Below are positions 9,398 through 18,996 of a stretch of DNA of 64,000 nucleotides, in pieces. Position numbers and translations under genes: made by a program. The notes under the pieces are model-generated. The model saw only the letters and a list, made by a program, of their open reading frames with translations, had not been told where the DNA came from and searched no databases. Position 1 is the first letter of the stretch; every line of letters begins with the position of its first letter. Source of the DNA: an uncultured Robiginitomaculum sp. (GTDB taxonomy: Bacteria; Pseudomonadota; Alphaproteobacteria; Caulobacterales; Maricaulaceae). Where the stretch lies: positions 1 to 64,000 of the forward strand of contig CALLXE010000002.1 of NCBI GenBank assembly GCA_938015875.1, written 5' to 3'.

Positions 9398-10489
9398 ATG
9401 GCTAAAATCTATCCGGTAATTATGTCCGGCGGCGCCGGTACGCGGCTTTGGCCTTTGTCTCGGCAAAAATCACCAAAGCAGTATCACGACATGGTGTCTG
9501 ATCAGACCATGTTCGCGGAAACGCTTTTGCGTATGCGCGATTGCGGCGACAACGATGTTGGCGCGCCGATTGTCATTTGCGCTGACGGTCATGAAAAATT
9601 AGTGCAAGCGCAGGCTGACAGCCTCGACATTGCCCTGACAGGAATTATCCTTGAGCCTATGGCCCGCAACACGGCTGCCGTTGGCGCAATTGCAGCCGAA
9701 TTTGTAAACCGCATCGACCCTGACGGGCTGATATTACTGCTGCCGGCGGATCATCACATATCTGAGCCGCAAGGCTTTTGGAAAGCCATCACCCAAGGCG
9801 CGCCCATTGCCGAGCAGGGCTATTTGATGACGCTGGGCATTGAAGCCACAGGCCCGGACACAGGGTTTGGCTATATCCACCGCGGCGAGAAGATTGCCGA
9901 CAATGTTTATAAAATCTCCGGCTTTAAAGAAAAGCCAAACGAATTTACCGCCAAGACTTATCTTGAGACCGGCGAGTATAGCTGGAACGCCGGCATCTTC
10001 CTGTTCAATGTTCAGACTCTGATCAACGATTATCTTGAGCATGCGAGCGACATTTTAGAAGACAGTATCGCCGCCCTTGATAACGCCACGACAAGCGGCA
10101 ATTGCCATCATTTAAGCGCAGAGCATTTTTCAAAAATTCGCTCAGAGCCGATTGATATCGCGATTATGGAAAACACCGTTCATGCCGCCGTTGTCGACCC
10201 TGTACGTGCCGGTTGGAACGACATCGGATCTTGGGCAGCGATCAGCGAATTTAAACATGATCACTCAAATGAAGAAGACGTGTTTGACGGCGATGTCAAA
10301 ATGCATGATTGCGAGAACACATATGTACGGTCAGAAGAAGACGGGCCGTTTATCGGTGTTGTCGGAGTTAAAAACCTGATCATCGTGGCAACCAAAGACA
10401 GCGTTTTGGTAACCCATAAAAACCACACGCAAGACGTCAAAAAGATCGTTGTCCATTTAAAAGAAAAAGGCCGCGACGACCTGCTATGA
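9398..10489 (+). CDS. manC: Mannose-1-phosphate guanylyltransferase
   Basis: VIMSGGAGTRLWPLSRQKSPKQ signature. Lacks a C-terminal cupin isomerase domain. Confidence 0.92.
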   Translation: MAKIYPVIMSGGAGTRLWPLSRQKSPKQYHDMVSDQTMFAETLLRMRDCGDNDVGAPIVICADGHEKLVQAQADSLDIALTGIILEPMARNTAAVGAIAAEFVNRIDPDGLILLLPADHHISEPQGFWKAITQGAPIAEQGYLMTLGIEATGPDTGFGYIHRGEKIADNVYKISGFKEKPNEFTAKTYLETGEYSWNAGIFLFNVQTLINDYLEHASDILEDSIAALDNATTSGNCHHLSAEHFSKIRSEPIDIAIMENTVHAAVVDPVRAGWNDIGSWAAISEFKHDHSNEEDVFDGDVKMHDCENTYVRSEEDGPFIGVVGVKNLIIVATKDSVLVTHKNHTQDVKKIVVHLKEKGRDDLL

Positions 10490-11670
10490 TTAAAGAAACG
10501 TCTGAAAGTTTTGAAACCCAATCGGCGCGTCTTATTAATTGGTGCAAAGATCACGCCCTTCCCCTTTGGGGTACAAAGGGCGTTGATCCGTCCGGCGGCT
10601 TTTGGGAAACATTAAACATGGACGCAAGTCCGGCCACGGATTCGCTGCGCCGGGTACGGGTTCAGGCCCGCCAGACTTATGTATTTGCGCAGGCCGCGCA
10701 TTTGGGATGGTATGACAAGGCCAAAACCGTATCCGATCATGGCTGGGATTATCTGACGAGCAAAGGCTTTCAGGGCGCAGGCGCGCATGGCTATGATTTT
10801 GCCGGTATCGCGCATCTGCTGAACGCTGACCACAGCCTGCATGACGGCATGCGCGACAGCTACGCCCAAGCGTTTTTGGTGCTGGCTTCGGCGTGGCGTC
10901 ACCGCGCCTTTGACGGCGGCGACGCGCTCAATATGCTTGAGAAAATCACCGGCTTTATGAATACTAAGCTTAAGGCTGATAATGGCGGTTGGCGCGAGGG
11001 GCTTCCCCATACGCTTCCGCGCCGGCAAAATCCGCATATGCATCTGTTCGAAGCTTTTATCGCCGCCTATGAAGCAACCGATGACAAAAGCTACCTCGCC
11101 AATGCCGATCACGTTTTCGATTTGTTCGAAAAGTATTTCTGGAATGCAGAGCACAAAACACTGCTTGAGTTTTTCAGCGAAGACTGGAGTCCGGACAGTG
11201 ACACCGGCGCGCTCACAGAGCCCGGCCATTTAATGGAATGGGCGTGGCTGATTTATAATTATGCACGCCTGTCCGGCCGTGATGTGACGCATTACGCTGA
11301 CGCCATGTTTGAAACAGCGATAACATCAGGCATAAACCCGAAGACGGGACTTTTGCGTAATGAAATCCATAAGGACGGGACAGTCACGCGCGGAGAAAGC
11401 CGCTTATGGCCGGCCACAGAATTTATCAAAGCCAGCGTCGTGCGCGCCCGTGCCGGCGTCCCGGGCGCCCTTGATGATGCCGCCATGATGATTGACCGAA
11501 TGTTTGAATATTATCTCGATGTTCCGGTGACCGGCGGCTGGCATGATCAACGCGATGAAGACGGCAATGTTACAAGCACCGACATGCCGTCATCGACGTT
11601 TTATCATATTTTCTGCGCGACCGCCGAGGTTGACTTATGCCGTAAGGCGGCGGGATTACAGGCGCTTTAA
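10486..11670 (+). CDS. AGE family epimerase/isomerase (N-acylglucosamine 2-epimerase / mannose isomerase type)
   Basis: ATGA overlap with manC; RVRVQARQTYVFAQAAHLGW and HLFEAFIAAYEAT...EPGHLMEWAWLIYNY motifs. Confidence 0.85.
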   Translation: MIKETSESFETQSARLINWCKDHALPLWGTKGVDPSGGFWETLNMDASPATDSLRRVRVQARQTYVFAQAAHLGWYDKAKTVSDHGWDYLTSKGFQGAGAHGYDFAGIAHLLNADHSLHDGMRDSYAQAFLVLASAWRHRAFDGGDALNMLEKITGFMNTKLKADNGGWREGLPHTLPRRQNPHMHLFEAFIAAYEATDDKSYLANADHVFDLFEKYFWNAEHKTLLEFFSEDWSPDSDTGALTEPGHLMEWAWLIYNYARLSGRDVTHYADAMFETAITSGINPKTGLLRNEIHKDGTVTRGESRLWPATEFIKASVVRARAGVPGALDDAAMMIDRMFEYYLDVPVTGGWHDQRDEDGNVTSTDMPSSTFYHIFCATAEVDLCRKAAGLQAL

Positions 11671-12779
11671 ACCACGCGAAACAATGTGATTCTTGTCCCG
11701 CTGAAAAACCGAACTGTGCCGTCCGGGTCATTAATCTGAGCCCGGATTGTCACTATATCGCCTTGTGAAAAGCTAATCAGGCTGGCGTCATTCAGCCGTG
11801 TCGTGTTTATCTCGGTATTCCGGGCCGTGACCGATTGCCGAACTGTCAAATTTTTATAAAGCCGCACCTGCACGGTTGATACATCCCCGCTCACAGAGCG
11901 CGTGACCATACCGATTTGAACAAAATAAAATCCTGTATGCGGAATAGTGTAAGTGCTGTTTACAGGGTCAAAACCGTTATGGCTGTCAATTGCCTCGTCC
12001 AATTGCACGACTTCATTATCAATATAATCGTAACTTGAACTGCGCAAATTGGCGACCAATAACGGTTTATCATCAGCCGTCATAACCGGACTGCCCAGCA
12101 CGTCAAGCGGGTGATTGATTTCGGCTTTATTCCGGCCGGCGCTGAGGATCATTGACGGGGAAAATGCGCTGCCGTCAGGGGATGTCTTCAGCGCAAAGTC
12201 ATCATCACCGATTAAGCCAAATTCAGCCCGCCCTGAATAATTGTTTTGAAACACAACCGACGCCGTATTGCCGGGGCCTGCACGGTTTATCACCTTGCGG
12301 GCATCGCCGGATCCGGGGGTGACATCATCATGGGTCAAAAGCTCTGCGTCGGATTTCACCACTAATCGGTTAACCGAATCAGCGCCGGCGTTAATGCCCA
12401 AACGGTCAAGGGCATCCAAATCCGGGCCGCCGGCCGGCGTCCAATTCGCGCCGTCAAATACCCATAAAGCGGGAATGTCTTTGACCCAGACCCGCAGGCC
12501 GGTCAGCGTATGAGACGCGCTCCAGCCGGCATCGGTAAATGTCAAAAACGCGCCTTCAGGCTCCCCGTCCCAATCCGGCCCGCTTGCGCCGTCCGGCAAT
12601 ATATAGCTGTCCCCGAACTGCGGGTCTTGGGGCTGCTGAACCGTCGTTCGGGAAACAGCGCAGGCTTGGACGATCGCATCAAGACGCTCCAGTCCTTCAT
12701 TAACAGTGACATGCTTTTGCGCCTGCGCCGGCATAACAAAAGAAAGGTTTAAACGGGGCGAAGACGTCATAAAGGGCAT
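11667..12779 (-). CDS. DUF2793 domain protein with C1q/TNF-like C-terminal domain
   Basis: N-term LNLSFVMPAQAQKHVTVNEGLERLDAIVQ is a DUF2793 hallmark. C-term STYTIPHTGFYFVQIGMVTRS...SLISFSQGDIVTIRAQ...FFSGTRITLFRV resembles C1q. Confidence 0.75.
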   Translation of the reverse strand: MPFMTSSPRLNLSFVMPAQAQKHVTVNEGLERLDAIVQACAVSRTTVQQPQDPQFGDSYILPDGASGPDWDGEPEGAFLTFTDAGWSASHTLTGLRVWVKDIPALWVFDGANWTPAGGPDLDALDRLGINAGADSVNRLVVKSDAELLTHDDVTPGSGDARKVINRAGPGNTASVVFQNNYSGRAEFGLIGDDDFALKTSPDGSAFSPSMILSAGRNKAEINHPLDVLGSPVMTADDKPLLVANLRSSSYDYIDNEVVQLDEAIDSHNGFDPVNSTYTIPHTGFYFVQIGMVTRSVSGDVSTVQVRLYKNLTVRQSVTARNTEINTTRLNDASLISFSQGDIVTIRAQINDPDGTVRFFSGTRITLFRVV

Positions 12780-12903
12780 CCCAAAAGTGAATAATGCCTG
12801 ATATTAAACGCCGCCGGGATTGCGGGGATTTATCTTTTAAACATTGGGTTTTAAGGCCGCTTTTGTCCGCACGGCGCAAGGATATGCTCGTGCGCCGGGT
12901 TTG

Positions 12904-15027
12904 CTACTTAAAGCCCATTTCCGTTAAACCAAAATGACGCCCGACGGCGACATCCTCTTTGCTGCGCTCAAAGGTAATCATATTGACGCCCCCCGCCTTA
13001 AGCCCGCTGATGATGATGTTTAAAGGATCGTCACCCCTCAGACTGAATTCACCGGCCGGCGCGCCATTAAGCAGGACTTTGCCGGTGATCGGCTCTGAAC
13101 CTGAATTTGGCGGGCGCACCATGGTGATATGCACCTCGCCGGCTTTGCAGGGTTTATCGACCATTGTAAAAGACAGGCTGCTTTGCGGCGCATCAGACCG
13201 ACGACCCCACACCTCGCGCACGTAAAATCCCTGCGCAAAATAGGCCTGATTTTTGTAACTTTCAAAATTGAAATTGACTGTGGAGCGGCACTTAAGCGGT
13301 GAGAGTTGCGACAGGCTCCAGTCCCTGTCCAAACCATAGTAATCCGTAACGCTTTGATCCCGGCCAAGATCAACAACTTCGTAACCATCCTCGCGCGGAC
13401 CGGAGGCGCTGCCGGGCCATGTGAATATTTCGCGCGGCTTTGTTTTGACATCCTCAAGGTCACCGAAAAGGTCGCCGCCGACATAACGGCCGCACATCTG
13501 AGCTTTGTTTGGAAGGTTGGAGTTTTCACAAATCGTTTTAGGCAAATCGATCAAACTGACCTGATCGTCTCGGGTGATGAGGCCTCCGGATGCATTGGCG
13601 GGTTTTGATAATAAGAACGGCATATAGCGCGACAGGCACCATCGCTTGGACATGCGATAAGACCCGGGAGCGCCGTTTTCATTCGAGACGCACCCCTTGC
13701 CGTGGTCGCTTGTGAAAAACAGCGTTGTGTTATCATAGACGCCCATAGCCTTCAGTTTATCGATCAGATCAACCATCAGGCTGACGGCGCATTCAACTTG
13801 CGGCATGTCCAAAGCCATGCTGCTAAGTTCTCCGCCCTTAATATAATTACACTGCGCGTCGAATGTATCCGGATAGTGGGTGAAAAGATAATGATGATAG
13901 CGCAAAGTCGGTTTATCGCTGCCGGTTTCAACCTGATTTATAAAACCGCGAAAAGACGCAATCTCAAGCTTGTTGCCCAATTGGTTCGGCCGAATATCAT
14001 CGGCAATGGCCTGCGCGATTTCTGATGATGACGTCCCCAGCCGGTTGAAAATCCCTGCAAAAGTTCTGTTGATCGGCACCGATGCATAAGGAAAAACTCT
14101 GACGGCTGTGACCCCGAGCGCTTTTTGATAATAGTCGTCGCGCTCTTTTTCGATCATCGCCAAATCCGGTAAAATGTTCATGGATTCGCCGGCCGTCTCG
14201 CCCTGCCGAAACAAGCCAAATGTCTCAACCTGATGACCGTTTTGCGACAAAACTTTAGAGATAAAGTCGTCGTTATAAGCATCAAGTCCGCCGCCCTTCG
14301 GAACGCGGCCCAGCTTGCTCGCCCGCGTTGACATCAACGTAAACGGCGCGGCGGACACAGTATTTGGCCATTGCGTAAAGCCGTCAAATTCAGCGCGCAA
14401 ATCCGGCCGGTTTTCCAAAACTGATTTTATGTCCTCGGCTTCAACGCTGTCCATGCTGATGACCATGACATTATCTTGGCTCGCCGATACGGGCACCGGG
14501 GCATCCATGCCTGTGGCAGATGATGCGTTCAGGGCAAAGGGAACAAAAAAAACAAGAGCTGTCACAATCGGCCCCAATGAGGCGGCCCAATAGGCAAGTT
14601 TGGCATATTTGCGCAGTAAAATCGCACAGGCGCCCGCTGCAATCCCAATCAGCAACGCCAAAGCTGAGGCCCGGATCGTCTCGTAACCGTCAAGCTGCCC
14701 GACAGCGACGGGCGCGTAATGCAGCCAAACCGTCAGCGTAATCAAAACGGCGTAAATGCCCGCAAAAGCGTGGGGGATCAAACGGGCCGCAACGTAAATA
14801 ACGGCCCACGTCGCAACAAAGCCAATCGCAAACACTGAGGCAGCGCGAAAGAGAAAATCAGCCATCAAAGCGATTTGAAAATCCTGAACATTATCCGCCA
14901 TAATGTTAAACGGCGACGCGATAAAAAATGAAATTGCAAACAGGAGCGCGGCGATAAAGCTTTCTGTAAAGGGACCTGAAATCTTCACGCCTGCAGCCGG
15001 GCTTTGCGTCTCAACCTGCATAATCAT
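12904..15027 (-). CDS. Membrane-anchored sulfatase-like hydrolase/transferase, paralog of 380..2473
   Basis: Same N-terminal FAISFFIASPFNIMADNVQDFQIALMADFLFRAASVFAIG block, EFDGFTQWPNTVSAAPFTLMSTRASKLG and FFTSDHGKGC motifs. Confidence 0.75.
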   Translation of the reverse strand: MIMQVETQSPAAGVKISGPFTESFIAALLFAISFFIASPFNIMADNVQDFQIALMADFLFRAASVFAIGFVATWAVIYVAARLIPHAFAGIYAVLITLTVWLHYAPVAVGQLDGYETIRASALALLIGIAAGACAILLRKYAKLAYWAASLGPIVTALVFFVPFALNASSATGMDAPVPVSASQDNVMVISMDSVEAEDIKSVLENRPDLRAEFDGFTQWPNTVSAAPFTLMSTRASKLGRVPKGGGLDAYNDDFISKVLSQNGHQVETFGLFRQGETAGESMNILPDLAMIEKERDDYYQKALGVTAVRVFPYASVPINRTFAGIFNRLGTSSSEIAQAIADDIRPNQLGNKLEIASFRGFINQVETGSDKPTLRYHHYLFTHYPDTFDAQCNYIKGGELSSMALDMPQVECAVSLMVDLIDKLKAMGVYDNTTLFFTSDHGKGCVSNENGAPGSYRMSKRWCLSRYMPFLLSKPANASGGLITRDDQVSLIDLPKTICENSNLPNKAQMCGRYVGGDLFGDLEDVKTKPREIFTWPGSASGPREDGYEVVDLGRDQSVTDYYGLDRDWSLSQLSPLKCRSTVNFNFESYKNQAYFAQGFYVREVWGRRSDAPQSSLSFTMVDKPCKAGEVHITMVRPPNSGSEPITGKVLLNGAPAGEFSLRGDDPLNIIISGLKAGGVNMITFERSKEDVAVGRHFGLTEMGFK

Positions 15028-15263
15028 ACCTCAAAATTGCCGGCCCCTGACATGTTTGGCTGCGCCGTAAACTGCTAGTAATGATAGCACAAAGGGTCAA
15101 GGGCTTTCAGACGCAAGCCGCTAGCCTTTAGAACTAACTTCTGTCGCCGCTCAAAATCTCCGCAGCAGCACTCAAATGCATTTGCATCACTTCGCTCAAT
15201 CCTTTATGTCACACTCAATGGCTTTTCAGGATGTTCCTGAGCCGGCGGGAACAAGATCAGACC

Positions 15264-16664
15264 ATGCTTTTTACATCCCCGGCCTTTTTGTTTTTATTCC
15301 TGCCGCTGTTTTTACTGAGCTATTTTCTGCTTGGCCGGCGCAATATTATCATCCTTGTTTTCAGCCTGTTTTTCTATTTTTACGGCGAAGGATGGATCGT
15401 TGCCCTGCTCGCTGTTTCGGTCCTGATTGCATGGCTCCACGGACGATTATTGATGAAATACGGGGCGCAAAAGCCCCTGCTTTGGGCGGCGCTGATTTTG
15501 CAATTAGGCATGCTGGGTTACTTCAAATATTCAGATTTCTTCGTCGCCGACATTTTCCGTATCGAAGGCGCAGGCTGGACATGGCCTGAAGCGCTGCTGC
15601 CGATCGGCATTTCATTTTTCATCTTCCAAGGCCTGTCGTATTCGTTCGATATTCACCGCGGTAATCACAAGCCGGCCCGGTCGCTGATCGACGTTGCGAC
15701 CTATGTCGCCATGTTCCCGCAATTGATTGCCGGCCCGATTGTTCGCTATGGCAGCGTGGCCCGCGCTCTTCAAACACGGTCCGTTCGGCCCCGTAATATT
15801 AATATCGGCATCTACCTGTTCTGTTGCGGCCTCGCGCAGAAAATGTTGATCGCCAATAAACTCGCCATCACAGCAGATGGCTTGTTTGGCCTGCCGCAAG
15901 AGCAGCTTACAACCGCAACGGCCTGGGCGGCGTCTCTATCCTATACCGGTCAAATTTATTTTGACTTTGCAGGCTATTCCAACATGGCCATCGGGCTTGG
16001 CTTTATGCTCGGCTTTGTGTTTCCGAAAAACTTTGACCATCCCTATGTTGCCAAATCGATCACAGATTTTTGGCGGCGCTGGCATATTTCTATGACGTCG
16101 TGGTTTCGGGATTATGTTTACTTTCCGCTCGGCGGCAATCGCGGTGGCAGTTTCATGACCTACCGCAATCTTTTTTTGGTCTTTCTTATCTCCGGCCTTT
16201 GGCATGGCGCGGCGTGGACCTTTGTCCTTTGGGGCATGTATCACGGCGCCTTCCTTGTTATTGAGCGCCTTGGCCTGAAAAAAGTTCTCGCCAATTTATG
16301 GTCCCCGGTCGCATGGGCTTACACCTTTATTGTCGCTGTCTTCGGATGGGTTTTGTTTCGCGCCGAGAGCGTTCCGCAGGCTTTGGATGTGGCCAAAAAA
16401 ATGGTCTTCCCGACCGGTGGCGACAACAGCTATTTCTTCCTGCACAGCGGTCCGGACATTTGGATTGCAATGGGTCTTGCTGTCCTGTTCGCGTCAAGTT
16501 TTGTTGAAGATACAGGCGTTAAACTGATGAATAAATTTGGCCTGCGAAGCACCCATGCCAAAGCTACAGCAGTTAAAATGACCGTCGCGGCCGTTCTGTT
16601 TGTGCTCTGCGCTATTGAAGTTCTGTCCTCTACCTATAACCCTTTCATCTATTTCAGGTTCTAA
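15264..16664 (+). CDS. MBOAT family O-acyltransferase (AlgI-like)
   Basis: MLFTSPAFLFLFLPLFLLSYFLLGRR..., FWRRWHISMTSWFRDYVYFPLGGNRGG, GLWHGAAWTFVLWG (catalytic His region). Confidence 0.93.
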   Translation: MLFTSPAFLFLFLPLFLLSYFLLGRRNIIILVFSLFFYFYGEGWIVALLAVSVLIAWLHGRLLMKYGAQKPLLWAALILQLGMLGYFKYSDFFVADIFRIEGAGWTWPEALLPIGISFFIFQGLSYSFDIHRGNHKPARSLIDVATYVAMFPQLIAGPIVRYGSVARALQTRSVRPRNINIGIYLFCCGLAQKMLIANKLAITADGLFGLPQEQLTTATAWAASLSYTGQIYFDFAGYSNMAIGLGFMLGFVFPKNFDHPYVAKSITDFWRRWHISMTSWFRDYVYFPLGGNRGGSFMTYRNLFLVFLISGLWHGAAWTFVLWGMYHGAFLVIERLGLKKVLANLWSPVAWAYTFIVAVFGWVLFRAESVPQALDVAKKMVFPTGGDNSYFFLHSGPDIWIAMGLAVLFASSFVEDTGVKLMNKFGLRSTHAKATAVKMTVAAVLFVLCAIEVLSSTYNPFIYFRF

Positions 16665-16669
16665 GGGTT

Positions 16670-17851
16670 ATGATCAAAACAAAAAAATCAGCAATCCTAT
16701 ACAGTGTGCTGCTCTCTGCGGCCCTGCTTGTGCCGACTGCATTGGTGTTAGTGACCAATCACAATGCCCGATCAAGCTGGGAAGGCCGGGCACTGGACAA
16801 GCTGCCGACAATTTCCGAAGTCGTGAAAAACCCCAAAGCCGGATTTAAGCAGTTTGACGGGTTTATGAATGACCATGTCGGTTTAGGCCTGCAGGCGATT
16901 AAACTTCGCCGTAAAATGAACTTCAAGGCACTCGGCGTCACGGGCGATAAATACATCGTCAGCAACTCTGAAGGTGCCTATTTTTTAACGGCCCCCTTTA
17001 TGCAGGTAGAGCGCGGGTCACCCTTTCAATGGTTCGGCCATAATTGCAACGCTTTGGTTACTGATAAGATCACAAACCAGTACCGCATATTTACCACAAA
17101 AAGCGAAGCGGTCTTAAGCAAGTTTGGCGCGAAAGTCATCTTTACCGCCGTTCCGACAAAGTCCGTACTGCTGGCTGACAATCTGCCAAAATCAACGCCG
17201 CAATCCATTGTAGAATCCTGCAAGAAGATTGACGCTCAAAACAACGGTATGATGAAAGTCTCGCGAAAACTGCCTGATTTTAATTTCTATTATCCGTACG
17301 ATCTGTTTAAAGCCCGCACCAAGGAAGATCCGAAGTTTTTCCCGAACACGGCCTATCATTGGGCAGGAGAAAGCAATTGGGCATTTATTGAAGATTTCGC
17401 AAAAAAAGAAAATTTGTCGCTTTCTCAGGTATGGCCAAAAGGCCCCTGCATCCCGAAAAAAGTGCGCTGGGACCTTGGCAAACTTATCGGCGTAGAGACG
17501 CTGACAGATGGCTGTAACCGCGACGTTCGCGAGCTGCGTCTTGAGAAAAACTCGCGTTATGGCTACCCACTTAATCCGGAATCAAAGTTCGAGACGGTGA
17601 ATTTATTTGCTCTGACAAATCCTTACAGCGCAAATGATAAAAACGCCGTTCTGATCTCCAACAGTTTCGGTCCGCTGGTACGCGAGCAATTTGCAAGCCT
17701 GTTTAAGACGACCTATCATGTCAATTTAAACGCCCTGAATGATCGGGATTTAAAACTGCTGTTGCATGAATCTGATATTATGGACGTGGATTATGTTGTC
17801 GTCATCGTGGCAGATTTTCATTACCCGAATTTCTTGGGACCGATTAAGTAA
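16670..17851 (+). CDS. AlgX/AlgJ-like SGNH-type acetyltransferase partner
   Basis: 393 aa immediately downstream of the MBOAT gene; N-term anchor, FMNDHVGLGLQAIKLRRKMNF, TAYHWAGESNW and NSFGPLVREQFASLF motifs. Confidence 0.8.
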   Translation: MIKTKKSAILYSVLLSAALLVPTALVLVTNHNARSSWEGRALDKLPTISEVVKNPKAGFKQFDGFMNDHVGLGLQAIKLRRKMNFKALGVTGDKYIVSNSEGAYFLTAPFMQVERGSPFQWFGHNCNALVTDKITNQYRIFTTKSEAVLSKFGAKVIFTAVPTKSVLLADNLPKSTPQSIVESCKKIDAQNNGMMKVSRKLPDFNFYYPYDLFKARTKEDPKFFPNTAYHWAGESNWAFIEDFAKKENLSLSQVWPKGPCIPKKVRWDLGKLIGVETLTDGCNRDVRELRLEKNSRYGYPLNPESKFETVNLFALTNPYSANDKNAVLISNSFGPLVREQFASLFKTTYHVNLNALNDRDLKLLLHESDIMDVDYVVVIVADFHYPNFLGPIK

Positions 17852-17870
17852 CCGGGCCGTGAGGCGAGCA

Positions 17871-18914
17871 CTATCGCGGTCTCGGCTTGGCAATGAAATC
17901 GTAATACCCATTATCTGACACTGTTTGAAAAAGATCATCGGCGCTCAGAGGGTCTGCGCGGCCGGCTTTAAAGTCAAAAACTTCATAATCCATATCAAAG
18001 AGTTGCTTCGCCATCTCGCCGACGGAATAATTTGATGAATATTCCAATTTGTCTTTGTGAAATTCGATCAGCATTTGCGGTCTGTGTTTGGTCAGTGTCT
18101 TCGCTGCGCCTTGCAGGACATAAGGTTCTGAGCCTTCAACATCAATTTTAATCAAGCCTATGCGTCCGGCATAGTCTTCAAGTAAAGAATCCAGTGACGC
18201 CGCAGCAATTGCCGTATGACGCGCATCTCCAAAAGCATCGGCTGTCTCTTTATATTTACTTGCGATCGCGACAGCATTAGGCGTCACGACATTACCGATC
18301 TGGCGCACTTGTCCGCCGCCAATATTGCCGACATCAATGTCTTCATATTTCAAAACGCCGGAGCCCGGTGCGAGCGCAACATTATAAATATCAATAAAGC
18401 CTCGGTGCGGCGAGCCATTCACCGTTGCCGACAGCATTTTGCACGTTTTCATATTCGCTTCGAAACATAATATCCTGCCGGCCGGCGTCTCGCCCTGCCC
18501 GCAGCCCGCGGCCATGGCTTGCGCGGCAATCATTGTGAACCAGCCAACATTGGCGCCGATATCGATGAAAGTCTCATTCGGATTTAAATTGGATAACAAA
18601 TAATTTTCATTATGAGGCTCAAACTCATCAAACAGAAAAATTTCCCGTGACACGCCTGTATCATTCAAATTGATGTGAATATCAAATCCGCGCCCAGAAC
18701 TGACGCGAATAACGTCAAACGGGATATGGCCCGACAGCATAGCGTAAACAGAGCGGCGAACTTCAGGATAAGCGGCATAGGCTTTTCGCAATGTCCCGAC
18801 ATCTTTAAAATGCTCTGCAGCATTTTCAGTGAGGCCTTCAGCTTCCGGGGCGCGGCCCAATAAAAGCGCGTAAGCGGCTTCCATTAATTCAGGGGTCAAA
18901 GGCGTCTTGCTCAT
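17871..18914 (-). CDS. FkbM family methyltransferase
   Basis: FIDIGANVGWFTMIAAQ; IGLIKIDVEGSEPYVLQGA. Confidence 0.9.
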   Translation of the reverse strand: MSKTPLTPELMEAAYALLLGRAPEAEGLTENAAEHFKDVGTLRKAYAAYPEVRRSVYAMLSGHIPFDVIRVSSGRGFDIHINLNDTGVSREIFLFDEFEPHNENYLLSNLNPNETFIDIGANVGWFTMIAAQAMAAGCGQGETPAGRILCFEANMKTCKMLSATVNGSPHRGFIDIYNVALAPGSGVLKYEDIDVGNIGGGQVRQIGNVVTPNAVAIASKYKETADAFGDARHTAIAAASLDSLLEDYAGRIGLIKIDVEGSEPYVLQGAAKTLTKHRPQMLIEFHKDKLEYSSNYSVGEMAKQLFDMDYEVFDFKAGRADPLSADDLFQTVSDNGYYDFIAKPRPR

Positions 18915-18996
18915 AGCTTAAATCTCTCGGTCGCGCTTATTTCCACGTTATCAAACAGTCCATATCGGCGCGCTTTAGGCGGCGACCGCAGTAAAT

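Noticed and set aside
12872-12897. CGGCGCA...TGCGCCG hairpin after the 12904..15027 gene
   Set aside because: 7-bp stem with a 12-nt loop and no U-tract; may be a weak terminator but not well enough supported to list.
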